From Streptomyces sp. NBC_00247 (GTDB lineage: Bacteria; Actinomycetota; Actinomycetes; Streptomycetales; Streptomycetaceae), in the NCBI RefSeq assembly GCF_036188265.1, contig NZ_CP108093.1:744001-808000 (forward strand): DNA of 64,000 bases, in the 5' to 3' direction. Below the pieces are notes generated by a model. The model made no database searches and was not told the DNA's origin. It saw only the letters and a program-made list of their open reading frames with translations. The translations under genes were made by a program, and so were the position numbers. This document shows, piece by piece, positions 1 through 8,482 of this stretch (position 1 is the stretch's first letter; each line of letters opens with the position of its first letter).

Positions 1-1031
1 AGCCTCCCCTGGGGCAGCGAGTTGTGGCGCACCTCCGCCTCCTCGGGATCGAGGCCGCAGAGCACGGCGAGTTCCCGTGCGGCGTCCTCGGGGCGGGTGA
101 ACTCGGCCGCGTAGACGCGTCCGACGCCCGTGCGGTCCAGCAGGGGCATCCGCCACAGCCAGCCGTCGGGCGCGGCGAGGAGGCTGGTGTACGGAGCGAT
201 GCCCGCGTCGGAGCCGGCGGGGGTGGTCAGGGTGACGGTGCGGTCGCACAGCAGCCGGTCGGCTTCGCCCGCGCGGGGCTCTCCGAGCGCTCCCGCGAGC
301 AGATCGGCGGGTGTCCCGGTGCAGTCGAGGAACAGCTCGCCCGCGACGCGCAGCCCTTGCCCGGTGACGACCGCCACGACGTCGCCGCGCGCGTCGCGCA
401 CCGCCCGTCCCAGGCTCCCCCGCGCCGTCTCCACGCCCCACCTGCGGGTCGCCACGTCCCGCAGGTAGGCGGTGAACAAGGCCGTGTCGACGTGCCAGCC
501 GTAGGACAGCGCCGCGCGGCCGTCCAGCCAGCGTGGCGACCTCCGCGCGTCCAGCAGCGGTGGTTCGCGGAAGCAGGCACGGTCGAGGGGCTCAAGCGTC
601 TCCCCGGCGTTCCGGCGCCAGGCCCAGTAGTACGGAAGGGCGACGTGCGATATCTCGGTCCTGCTGCCCCCCACAGGATCGTAGAACCGGTCGGCACCGC
701 CGTTGGGGAGCTCTCTCGCGGCCCATTGCGCAGGCCCGCCGGTGCGCCAGTTCGTGTAACGGGCGGCCACTCGGAAGGAGGCGCGGCAGGCTCGCATCCA
801 GTCGGACTCCTGGATTCCGAGCGGATCGAAGAAGTCATTCTGCATCTCGGCGGGCAGCGCCTGCACGTCTCCCGTCGCGGCGGCGTCGGCATCGCTCCCG
901 AGGGTCTCCCCGGGTGCTTCGAGGACGGTGATCCGTACGGCGCTCCCGAGGGTCCCGGCGAGGTAGGCGGCGCTGAGCCAGCCTGCGGTGGTGCCCCCCA
1001 CCACGACGATTCTTCCGATGCGGCATCCCAT
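1..1031 (-). CDS. Flavin-dependent halogenase-family protein, partial (C-terminus off the left edge)
   Basis: Member of the tryptophan-halogenase fold family (FADH2-dependent halogenation of an electron-rich aromatic ring). About 343 codons are present; the frame is open to the left edge. The N-terminal FAD-binding loop reads VVVGGTTAGW (residues ~9-18) and the WxWxIP-type motif is present as WLWRMP. The segment FFDPLGIQESDWMRAC followed by ASFRVAARYTNW aligns with the RebH/PrnA region around catalytic Lys79 (ASYKVAIKFINW in RebH), but the Lys is Arg here, and the GVGEATIP segment just before it is not recognisable. It may therefore be a non-canonical or inactive halogenase, or another flavoenzyme. 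ATG at 1031 follows a weak GAGGGTGG ribosome site; ATG at 1026 is out of frame. It diverges from the small gene at 1277. Confidence 0.8.
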   Translation of the reverse strand, partial: MGCRIGRIVVVGGTTAGWLSAAYLAGTLGSAVRITVLEAPGETLGSDADAAATGDVQALPAEMQNDFFDPLGIQESDWMRACRASFRVAARYTNWRTGGPAQWAARELPNGGADRFYDPVGGSRTEISHVALPYYWAWRRNAGETLEPLDRACFREPPLLDARRSPRWLDGRAALSYGWHVDTALFTAYLRDVATRRWGVETARGSLGRAVRDARGDVVAVVTGQGLRVAGELFLDCTGTPADLLAGALGEPRAGEADRLLCDRTVTLTTPAGSDAGIAPYTSLLAAPDGWLWRMPLLDRTGVGRVYAAEFTRPEDAARELAVLCGLDPEEAEVRHNSLPQGR

Positions 1032-1276
1032 GCCGTGATGCCACCCTCGCGGTCTACCAAGAATCTCTGACGGCTCCCGGTGGAGTGGCCGGATCGGTAC
1101 GCGCAGGCAGGCTCGGCACCTTACGACAACTCCTCGCCTCGGCGGAGAGCTTCGCGACACATCGCAGCAAAATAGTTTCGAAAGAGCCCGGAAAGCGACT
1201 CTCCGTATTGTTCTGACTGTTGCTTCGCGGCGCGCCGACAGCGGGCCGGACATCCACAGGAATCCCAGGGGGACAC

Positions 1277-1516
1277 ATGAGGCACGCCGCCCAGCGCACG
1301 AAGTTACTCGCTCCGCTCGGAGTCCTCCTCGCGAGCCACGTGATGCTCCTGGGCGTGGCCGGTGCGTTCACCGGCCTCACGGTGACGCTCGGCTCCGGCC
1401 CGTGGACGGGCGTCCGCTCGGCCCCGTACAGAGACAGCCCGTGGACCAGCCCGACGCCCCGCACCACGCCCGACGACCCCTGGACCCGCTCCGCCCCTGC
1501 CCCTGCTTCCGCGTAG
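1277..1516 (+). CDS. Small secreted or membrane-anchored hypothetical protein
   Basis: A 79-residue product with a basic N-terminus (MRHAAQRTK) followed by one hydrophobic stretch of about 22 residues (residues ~10-36), then a Pro/Thr/Ser-rich tail (TPRTTPDDPWTRS). This fits an exported or single-pass small protein of unknown role. ATG at 1277 is chosen because AGGGGGAC lies 4-11 bases upstream; the frame is open further upstream but without a better site. It faces the SARP gene end-on and diverges from the halogenase-family gene. I do not recognise a family. Confidence 0.5.
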   Translation: MRHAAQRTKLLAPLGVLLASHVMLLGVAGAFTGLTVTLGSGPWTGVRSAPYRDSPWTSPTPRTTPDDPWTRSAPAPASA

Positions 1517-1556
1517 CCTCCGGCGCCGGCCCCGGGCTGCCCGCCGTCCGAAGGCC

Positions 1557-1590
1557 GTGGGCCCGTGGGCCCGTGAGCCCGTGGGCCCCT
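1557..1590. terminator. GGGCCC repeat region between convergent genes
   Basis: Four closely spaced GGGCCC/GAGCCC blocks (GTGGGCCCGTGGGCCCGTGA and continuation) lie between the converging stops at 1516 and 1589. Self-complementary GGGCCC units can fold as short GC hairpins, so this may terminate both transcripts. No U-tract is visible. Confidence 0.35.
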
Positions 1591-4500
1591 ACGGCTTGAC
1601 CAGCGCGAAGAGCTCATCGGGGTCCGGCAGCGCGGCCGTACCGTTCGCATCCTCCGGGCCACCCGTGTCCACCGCTGCGAGCAAGGTCTCCGCCCGCTCC
1701 CGCCAGCGGCTGCCGGCCCCCACCTCCGCGAAGAGGCGGGCGGCCGTACGCAGCCGGTCCACGGCTCCCGGCTTGTCGCCCCGCAGCGCCAGCAGGCAGC
1801 CGAGGACGGCTGCCGCCCGCCCCTCCAGGAACCGGTCGGGCACCTCGCACGCCACCGACAGCCCCTCCAGCAGAACCGATTCGGCCTCTGCCGTCCGGCC
1901 CTGCCCCCACAGCGCCTCGCCGAGAGCCCGGAGTGCGTGGGCCTCTCCGCGCACGTCCCCCGACTCCCTGACGAGTTCCAGCGCCCTGCGGCACGCTTTC
2001 TCGGCCTTGGCCGCCTCGCCCAGGCGGGTGAGCGCCTCGGCCAACCGCACCGAGCTCTGCGCCTCGCCGCGCCCGCTGCCCAGTGCCCGGCCGCGGACGA
2101 TAGCCTCGGCGGAGAGTTCCAGGCTCGCCGCCGCCTCTCCGCGCTCCAGTTCGATCTGCGCGAGGAGCCCCAGCATGTACGCCTCTCCGTACAGATCGCC
2201 GACCGACCGGAAGTTCTCCAGCGCCTCGCGGCCGATCACCGCGGCCCTGTCCGGCTCACCCTGATGGCGTTCGCACATCGCCATGTTCCGCAACACCAGT
2301 GCGCAGCCCTGCCGCTCCCCCAGCTTCTCGAAGAGCTCCAGGGCGAGTCTCTGCCGCTCCCGCGCGCCGTCGTGGTCCCACTGGACGATCTCCAGGGTGC
2401 TCAGGGAGTGCAGCATCACCGCCTCGCCCAGCGGATCCCCGTCCCGCCGCACAGCCTCCAGGGACAACTCGGCACAACGGCGCCAGTCCTCAAGGTAGTT
2501 GCCGCTCTGGAAGAACGTGACACTCAAGGATGTCAGCCCCCAGGCGTACGACCCGGCTCCGTCGTCCTGCGATGCCTGCTCCACGAGAGCGGCGATGGAC
2601 GCCCGCTCGGTCTCGAACCAGCCCACCGGGGTGTCGACCAGCCGCGCGGGTAGCGGATGCGGCGCGGACGGGTTGCGTACGACGGTGAAGTTTCCCCCGT
2701 AGACCCGGCGGTGGGCCTCCCGGGCCAACCCGAACCAGCCGCCGTACGCGCGCCGCACGGCGCCCCGGCGGTCGTCTTCGCTCTCCTCCGCGTTCGCGCA
2801 TTCGCGGGCGAACAGCCGCGGCAGCTCCTGGAACCGGTAGCGGACCTGGCCGTCGGAGCCGGCGCTGAGCGGTTCGAGGAGCTGCGCGTCGACCAGTTCC
2901 TCCACCAGGTCCTCGGCTTCGGCTGGTTCGATGTCCAGCAGGGCGGCCCCGGCCCAAGCGGCGAAGTCGGGCACGGACAGCAGGCCGAGGAGCCGGAACA
3001 TCCTGGCCGCACCGGGCGCCAGGTACCGGTAGCTGAGCCGCAGACTGGCGCGCACGCCGCGCTCGTCGGGGCTCAGTTCGTCAAGTCTTCGACGCTGGTC
3101 CTGGAGGCGCCTGACCAGAGTGCCCACCGACCAGTGCGGCTTGGCGGCGAGACGCGCCGCCGCGATCCGCAGGGCGAGGGGCAGCCCGTCGCAGAGCTGG
3201 ACGATCCTGGCCGCGCCCACGGGGTCGGCGGCCAGCCTGCCGTCCCCCGCGACCCGGGCCAGCAGGGAGACTGCCTCGTACTCGTCCAGCGCACCGAGGT
3301 TCAGCGACTCGACGGCGTAGTCGCCGGCGAGCGCACCGGCCATAGCGTCGCGGCCGGTGACCAGGACGCAGCAGTGCCCGGCGCCGGGCAGCAGCGAGCG
3401 GATCTGTGAGAAGGAGCGGGCGTTGTCGAGGACGATCAGGACGCGGCGACCCACCAGGATGCCGCGGAACAGGTCCGCGCGCTCGTTCTGGTCGGTGGGT
3501 ATCTGCGGAGCGGCGACACCGAGTGCGCGCAGGAAGCCGTCGAGGACCGCGCTGGGGCGGCGAGGGGCTTCTTCCTCGTCGTACCCGCGCAGGTCCGCGA
3601 AGAGCTGGCCGCCGGGGAAGCGGTCGGCGACCTGGTGGGCCCAGCGAACCGCGAGCGCGGTCTTGCCCACGCCCCCGGCGCCCACGACGAACCCGACTGG
3701 CAGTGCTCCGCCTCCCAGCCTGCCCAACAGCGGATCGAGCAGTGCTACTTCCTCACGTCTTCCCGTGAAGGATGCTAATTCCGCAGGAAGTTGGGATGGG
3801 ACGGTGGAGCCGCCGGCCGCCGGGACCGCCGGAGACGGGGCTCCCAGCTGCGGCGCGTCGGCGAGGATCAGTTCGTACAGCTCCTGGAGGGCGGGGCCGG
3901 GGTCGATGCCCAGCTCCTCGGCGAGGCGTGTCCGTCCTGAGCAGTACGTCCCCAGCGCCTCCGCCCGCCGACCCGAGCGGTACTGGGCGAGCATCAGGTG
4001 GGCGATGGCCTGCTCACGCAGTGGGTGCGCCAGCGTGAAACTGGCCAGCTCACCCAGTATTTCCTGGTGTTGGCCCAGACCGATACGCAGCCCGGCGTAC
4101 TCCTCGTAGATGTCGCACCGCAGCTCGTCGAGCCGGCCGGCTTCCGCCTCGACACGGCCCGACATCACGCCCTCCAGAGCGGGCCCGCGCCACATGGCGA
4201 GGGCGTCCTGGAAGCGGGCGCAGGCCTCCTGGACCCTGCCCTCCCTGGCTGCGTCCCGTCCGAGCATCGCGCTGCGCTCGAACTCGGATGCGTCGATGCG
4301 GTGTTCACCGGTGCTGAGCATGTAGCCGGGATGGCTGGTGACGAGGATGCCGTCGAGACCCGCCGCCTTTTTGAAGGTCTTGCGCAGAGCCGAGACGCAG
4401 ATGGCGAGCTGGTTGCGAGCGGTCGCGGGCGGACTGCCGTCCCACACCGCCTCGGCCAGGGCGTCGACCGAGACCACCCGGTCCGGAGCGAGCAGCAGCA

Positions 4501-4600
4501 TCGACATGAGAGTGCGCTGGCGGGCCCCCTGCAGTGGCACTGCCCTACCGTCCACCTCGACGTCCAGCGGCCCCAGGATACGGAATACGACCTGAAGCAC
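1589..4600 (-). CDS. SARP-family regulator with NB-ARC ATPase and TPR regions (AfsR/large SARP type)
   Basis: Pathway-type transcriptional activator. GTG at 4600 gives about 1003 residues beginning VLQVVFRILGPLDVEVDGRA, the standard start of a SARP winged-helix domain; the in-frame ATG at 4717 would add 39 residues of atypical sequence. Order: OmpR-like DNA-binding domain (~1-90) and bacterial transcriptional activator domain (~95-240), linker, NB-ARC with P-loop GAGGVGKTA and the LIVLDN walker-B-like stretch (~280-560), then helical TPR-like repeats to the C-terminus (~700-970). A TTA leucine codon at 3776-3778 lies in the linker just before the NB-ARC region, so translation probably depends on the bldA tRNA. 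It is the best candidate activator for the polyketide genes. Confidence 0.92.
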   Translation of the reverse strand: MLQVVFRILGPLDVEVDGRAVPLQGARQRTLMSMLLLAPDRVVSVDALAEAVWDGSPPATARNQLAICVSALRKTFKKAAGLDGILVTSHPGYMLSTGEHRIDASEFERSAMLGRDAAREGRVQEACARFQDALAMWRGPALEGVMSGRVEAEAGRLDELRCDIYEEYAGLRIGLGQHQEILGELASFTLAHPLREQAIAHLMLAQYRSGRRAEALGTYCSGRTRLAEELGIDPGPALQELYELILADAPQLGAPSPAVPAAGGSTVPSQLPAELASFTGRREEVALLDPLLGRLGGGALPVGFVVGAGGVGKTALAVRWAHQVADRFPGGQLFADLRGYDEEEAPRRPSAVLDGFLRALGVAAPQIPTDQNERADLFRGILVGRRVLIVLDNARSFSQIRSLLPGAGHCCVLVTGRDAMAGALAGDYAVESLNLGALDEYEAVSLLARVAGDGRLAADPVGAARIVQLCDGLPLALRIAAARLAAKPHWSVGTLVRRLQDQRRRLDELSPDERGVRASLRLSYRYLAPGAARMFRLLGLLSVPDFAAWAGAALLDIEPAEAEDLVEELVDAQLLEPLSAGSDGQVRYRFQELPRLFARECANAEESEDDRRGAVRRAYGGWFGLAREAHRRVYGGNFTVVRNPSAPHPLPARLVDTPVGWFETERASIAALVEQASQDDGAGSYAWGLTSLSVTFFQSGNYLEDWRRCAELSLEAVRRDGDPLGEAVMLHSLSTLEIVQWDHDGARERQRLALELFEKLGERQGCALVLRNMAMCERHQGEPDRAAVIGREALENFRSVGDLYGEAYMLGLLAQIELERGEAAASLELSAEAIVRGRALGSGRGEAQSSVRLAEALTRLGEAAKAEKACRRALELVRESGDVRGEAHALRALGEALWGQGRTAEAESVLLEGLSVACEVPDRFLEGRAAAVLGCLLALRGDKPGAVDRLRTAARLFAEVGAGSRWRERAETLLAAVDTGGPEDANGTAALPDPDELFALVKP

Positions 4601-4643
4601 CAACGCCCCCGCTTTCCCCACGGCTACAACGCCCCCGTTGCCG

Positions 4644-4672
4644 CCTATACACGGAATCTGACAGATTTGACA
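4644..4672 (-). promoter_or_regulatory. Candidate SARP-gene promoter with embedded perfect palindrome
   Basis: On the minus strand TGTCAA (4667-4672) and TATAGG (4644-4649) are separated by 17 bases. The spacer contains the perfect palindrome AATCTG-A-CAGATT (4655-4667), placed where a repressor would block polymerase. The predicted transcript starts about 37 bases before the GTG at 4600. Inferred from sequence only. Confidence 0.45.
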
Positions 4673-4922
4673 CCGAACCTGATCAAGATGCCACCACTCT
4701 AGCCACATTGTCTCCACCCCTCCAGGGACGGCCGCGATGGAGTTGCGTCAAGGGCAAGTCGTGTCCGGCCACCCGTAGCCGTCGCGGCGCGATCCCGTCA
4801 CGGCGGTCCCACGGACGGCTTCCGCCGCCTGTCGACCATGGCGCCGCCGACACCCGCGCGGGCCGGCAGGAACGCCCGGCGGCCGTCCTCGTGCGTCCCC
4901 ACGACGACGGCCCGTCCCGCAC

Positions 4923-5192
4923 GCGGCACCAGGTACTGAGCTTGTTCGTCCTCGGCCGACAGCACGCGACGACCAGGCCGCGGCCCGCCATCTCGTACGC
5001 CACCAAGAGAAGTTGGCGCGCACCTACCGCGACTCGACCTTCCGCCCGTTGCTGAAGGTGGTCAACTCCGAGGCGTACGGACCTGACATGGTGGACGACA
5101 TGGTGGAGGTGGTCGCGGACGTGACGCGCGCCGCGCAGACCCCTCTCCCCGCACCGGCCGCTGTCACCGAAGCCACCGAAGCCACGGACTGA
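4923..5192 (+). pseudogene. Remnant of an unrecognised gene, left copy (paralogue at 37.7-37.9 kb)
   Basis: The plus-strand frame ending TGA at 5190-5192 reads ...DDQAAARHLVRHQEKLARTY, RDSTFRPLLKVVNSEAYGPD and MVDDMVEVVADVTRAA, then an Ala/Thr-rich tail. It has no convincing start or 5' half. The same sequence recurs in decayed form at 37690-37916. The rest of the 700-base gap 4601-5309 shows no other gene. I do not recognise the family; it resembles the C-terminal part of a small protein. Confidence 0.4.
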
Positions 5193-5309
5193 GCGGGACA
5201 CCGGGCGGAGAAACGGCATTCCGGAATCCGGACGCCGAGGACGCGGGAGGCAAAGCCGGCGGAAGCGGAAAAGGCGTGTGCGCCGGGTCGCGGTTCGACG
5301 CGGGGCGGT

Positions 5310-6107
5310 TCAACCGCTTCCGAGCTTGAATCCGACCCCTCGCACGGTAATGATCCATCCATTGGCGCCCAGTTTTCCGCGGAGGCTGCTGACGTGCGTG
5401 TCCACGGTCCGCCTGGACCATGAATCACCCCACACCTGCTGGAGCAACCTCTTCCTCGGAATTACCGTGTCCGGGTACGAGGCGAGCACGCAGAGAAGAT
5501 CGAACTCCTTGCGGGTCAGCCCCACGTTCCGTCCGGCGAGACGGACTTCACGGGAATTCACGTCGATGTGCAGGGGGCCGCGGTCGATCGCCGCGCCCGC
5601 GCTGCGCCGGGAGCGCACCCGGCGCATGACCGCGTCGATCCGGGCCATCAGCTCCCGGAAGCCGTAGGGCTTGACGAGGTAGTCGTCGGCGCCGGACTGC
5701 AGGCCGAGGACGCGGTCGAGTTCGGAGCCGCGGGCGGTGACGACGATCATCGGCACGCAGCTCACCGCGCGGATCCCCTTGCACACCTCCAGTCCGTCCA
5801 GGTCGGGGAGATCGAGGTCCAACAGGACCAGATCCACGTCTTCGTGGGCCTCCAGCGCCGCGCTTCCGCGGTCCACGGCGGCAACCTCGTGGCCGTGCCG
5901 GCGCAGACCGTCCACCAGTGTGCAGGCGTCGGAGGCGTCGTTCTCCACGATGAGGATGCGCCAACCGCCAGGCGCGGACTGCGCGGCGCGGACGGGAAGC
6001 CCGACGGACGGCGGGCGCACCGCGGCCGCCGTCCCGGCGCGGCCGGACAGGGCGGCCGCCTCCGGTATGAGAGGCCCCGGCGACCGCTGCGACGAAGTGT
6101 GCGGCAT
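5310..6107 (-). CDS. OmpR/PhoB-family response regulator (JadR1-like)
   Basis: A 265-residue regulator. After a ~45-residue N-terminal extension comes a receiver domain (~46-160: WRILIVENDAS, the LLDLDLPDLDG phospho-acceptor segment, VVTARG, LVKPYG) and then a winged-helix DNA-binding domain (~175-262: LTRKEFDLLCVLA, VDTHVSSLRGKLG, TVRGVGFKL). The acidic pocket reads ENDA instead of the usual DDD/EDD, as in atypical cluster-situated regulators of the JadR1 group, which may sense ligands rather than phosphate. ATG at 6107 follows CCAGGGGGACA; upstream in-frame codons have poorer sites. No adjacent kinase gene is present, consistent with an orphan regulator. Confidence 0.9.
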   Translation of the reverse strand: MPHTSSQRSPGPLIPEAAALSGRAGTAAAVRPPSVGLPVRAAQSAPGGWRILIVENDASDACTLVDGLRRHGHEVAAVDRGSAALEAHEDVDLVLLDLDLPDLDGLEVCKGIRAVSCVPMIVVTARGSELDRVLGLQSGADDYLVKPYGFRELMARIDAVMRRVRSRRSAGAAIDRGPLHIDVNSREVRLAGRNVGLTRKEFDLLCVLASYPDTVIPRKRLLQQVWGDSWSRRTVDTHVSSLRGKLGANGWIITVRGVGFKLGSG

Positions 6108-6365
6108 ATTGTCCCCCTGGACACGTTCGCGGAGTGCGGTCACGTAAGGGCTGTCCCGCAATTCCTGGCGGGTGCAATTCTACGAACGGGACTAGCGAAC
6201 CCACAGGGCCGCAGGGTGAAGAGACTGTTGCAGTCGCATGAAACAGTATCCAATATGTGTCCCACGGCTCGGCCCGGGGATTGCGCGCAATCGCCCGCGC
6301 TCGGGCCGACCTGCCCGCCCTCCCGTTTTCCGGGCGGCCCGGACCGCGCCGCGGGTCGCTTCCGG

Positions 6366-7574
6366 TCATCCCGAATTTCCCGCCCCAAGCGGGTGACGTG
6401 TGTCAGGGGCAGCCATTTCCGGTGGCGCCGTGTCCCCTTTCCCGGCCTTGACGGGAGGCGCCGAGGACGGGCGGTGCAACGGCAACCCGGTGGACGCGAG
6501 GGGGAGTCCGGTACCGCCGTGCCGCCCGGCGACCAGCTGCGCGGCGACGGAGATCGCCGTCTCCTGCGGCGTACGGCCGCCCAGATCGAGCCCGATCGGC
6601 GAGGCGAGCCGGGCCAGTTGGGCCTCGGTGACGCCCTCCTCCCTCAGTCGCGCCACCCGCTCCCCGTGCACCCGGCGGGAACCCATCGCCCCGACGTAGG
6701 CGACCGGCAGCCGCAGGGCGAGGGCGAGCAACGGCAGGTCGAACTTGGGGTCGTGGGTGACCACGCAGAGCACCGTCCGGGCGTCCACGTCGGTTCCCGC
6801 GAGATAGCGGTGCGGCCAGTCGACGACCACCTCGTCCGCCCCGGGGAAGCGGGCCGGGGTGAGAAAGGCGGGCCGGGCGTCGCAGACGGTGACGCGGTAG
6901 CCGAGGAAGACGCCGATCCGCGTCAGCGCGGCCGCGAAGTCGTTGGCGCCGAAGACGATCAGACGCGGCGCAGGTGCCGACGACTCGACGAAGAGGGTGA
7001 CCGGCCGGCCGCAGTACGAGCCGTCGGCCCCCAGGGTCACGGCGCCCGTCCGGCCGACGGCGAGCAGCGCCGCGGCTTCCGCCGCCGCGACCTCGTCCAG
7101 CCGGGGATCACCGCCGAGCGTCCCGGAGACTGAGCCGTCCTGACGGACGGTCAGTAGTCTGCCCCCCGGATCCGGCAGGCCGTCCAGTACCCGTACGAGC
7201 GCGACGCCCCTGCCGGCCGCCGCGTGGTCCAGTGCGTCGTCCAGCGCCCCGGCGCCCGCGGCCGCCAGGACCGGGGTGACCAGGACGTCGATGACCCCGC
7301 CGCAGGTGAGGCCGACGGCGAAGGCGTCCTCGTCGCTGAAGCCGAATCGTTCCAGCACGGCCTGCCCGTCGTCCAGGGCGCGTTCGCAGAGGTCGTGGAC
7401 CGCCCCCTCCACGCATCCCCCGGAGACCGAGCCGAGCACCGTGCCCGTCCGGTCCAGAGCGAGCGCCGCACCGGGCTGCCTCGGGGCGCTGCCCTGGACG
7501 CCGACCACGGTGGCCACCGCGAAGTCCTTCCCCTCGTCCCGCCATCGACGCAGTTCTCCGGCCAAGTCGAGCAT
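6366..7574 (-). CDS. XdhC/CoxI-family molybdenum-cofactor chaperone
   Basis: A 402-residue protein with the XdhC N-terminal CoxI domain (GVQGSAPRQPGA, SVSGGCVEGAV, TCGGVIDV) and a C-terminal Rossmann-type XdhC domain (ARTVLCVVTHDPKFDLPLLA, YVGAMGSRRVH, LASPIGLDLGGRTPQETAIS). XdhC/PaoD proteins bind and sulfurate Mo cofactor and load it into xanthine dehydrogenase-type enzymes. The obvious client is the molybdenum hydroxylase at 19378-22932, although twelve kilobases separate them. ATG at 7574 follows AGGAGGGG. The C-terminal ~35 residues are low-complexity. Confidence 0.9.
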   Translation of the reverse strand: MLDLAGELRRWRDEGKDFAVATVVGVQGSAPRQPGAALALDRTGTVLGSVSGGCVEGAVHDLCERALDDGQAVLERFGFSDEDAFAVGLTCGGVIDVLVTPVLAAAGAGALDDALDHAAAGRGVALVRVLDGLPDPGGRLLTVRQDGSVSGTLGGDPRLDEVAAAEAAALLAVGRTGAVTLGADGSYCGRPVTLFVESSAPAPRLIVFGANDFAAALTRIGVFLGYRVTVCDARPAFLTPARFPGADEVVVDWPHRYLAGTDVDARTVLCVVTHDPKFDLPLLALALRLPVAYVGAMGSRRVHGERVARLREEGVTEAQLARLASPIGLDLGGRTPQETAISVAAQLVAGRHGGTGLPLASTGLPLHRPSSAPPVKAGKGDTAPPEMAAPDTRHPLGAGNSG

Positions 7575-7584
7575 TCACCCCTCC

Positions 7585-7620
7585 TGGTGCGACTGGTGCG
7601 ACTGGTGCGACTGGTGCGAC
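7585..7620. repeat. Four tandem 9-bp repeats
   Basis: TGGTGCGAC occurs four times without interruption, immediately upstream of the ribosome site of the XdhC-type gene. Its position in the leader suggests a variable-number tract; otherwise the 7575-7830 gap is G+C-rich sequence with no gene. Confidence 0.8.
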
Positions 7621-7830
7621 AGATACCGCCCCGGGGCGCGGGGCGGACGAAACACGCGGACCACACGGGCCACGGAACACGCGCAACACGCCGAACACGC
7701 GCGGGAGTTCGGGCCGTCCGGGACCCGAGCCGGGGGGGCCACCCCTCGTCCGGCCCCAGCCGCCCGTCCGTCCCCCGCGTCGCTCGTCCACCTCGACCAC
7801 CGGAACCGGTCGGGCACCCCTTGAGGGCTG

Positions 7831-8352
7831 TCAGCCGTCCGCGCGGTCGTCCGCGTCGAGGACGCGCCGCAGCAGCAGGGTGAGCGTCTTGCGCTCGTCC
7901 GGGTCGAGACAGGACAGGAAGGCGTCCTGGGACGCCTTCGCGACCTCGCCCAGCCGGCGTTGCTCCGCCGCACCCTCGTCCGTGAGTTCCACCACCTGGC
8001 GCCGCCGGTCCGCCCGGTCCCGGGTGCGCCGCACCAGACCCCGCTCCTCGACGGTGTCGAGGTACCCGCCCAGATGGCTGCGCTGGAATCCGAGCCGGTC
8101 CGCCATGACGTGCTGGGGCAGCGGGCCGAAGTCGGCGAGCGCGGTGAGCGTGGCGAAGTGCGGCAGCCGGAGCCCCGACCGGCCCACCGCGTCGACCAGG
8201 GCTTCGTGCCCGATGCGGGCCACGTGGCTGGCGACGTACGAGGGCAGGGCCAGCAGGCTGGGCGGGCGGAGCCCTTCCTGGGGCAGGTCCCCTCGCGGGC
8301 CGGCGCTCTCCGAAGGGCTGCCGCCGGGTCGGCACTGCTCGGTGTCGCTCAT
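7831..8352 (-). CDS. MarR-family transcriptional regulator
   Basis: A 173-residue protein with the MarR winged-helix core: PHFATLTALADFGPLPQHVM, ADRLGFQRSHLGGYLDTVEE (recognition helix), then the wing RGLVRRTRDRADRRRQ and LTDEGA. It diverges from the drug-efflux-type transporter at 8483 with a 130-base shared promoter region, the usual layout for a local repressor of an efflux pump. ATG at 8352 begins MSDTEQ; the first ~30 residues are probably disordered. Confidence 0.9.
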   Translation of the reverse strand: MSDTEQCRPGGSPSESAGPRGDLPQEGLRPPSLLALPSYVASHVARIGHEALVDAVGRSGLRLPHFATLTALADFGPLPQHVMADRLGFQRSHLGGYLDTVEERGLVRRTRDRADRRRQVVELTDEGAAEQRRLGEVAKASQDAFLSCLDPDERKTLTLLLRRVLDADDRADG

Positions 8353-8401
8353 ACCGGCATCGTACGCGAAGACAGTGCCTGGACGTAAGGGCAACGTCAT
8401 G

Positions 8402-8423
8402 TAATGATTCCGTCGTGATATTA
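8402..8423. promoter_or_regulatory. AT-rich imperfect palindrome in the MarR/MFS divergent promoter
   Basis: A rare AT-rich island (TAATGATTCCG...TGATATTA, TAAT and ATTA ends 22 bases apart) lies between the divergent starts at 8352 and 8483. MarR dimers commonly bind such ~20-bp imperfect inverted repeats, so it is the likely operator. Confidence 0.35.
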
Positions 8424-8482
8424 ATTTGGCGCTCCCGCCCCGTTCCGCATACGGCGGCGCCCACGTCCCGGAGGACCGCTCG

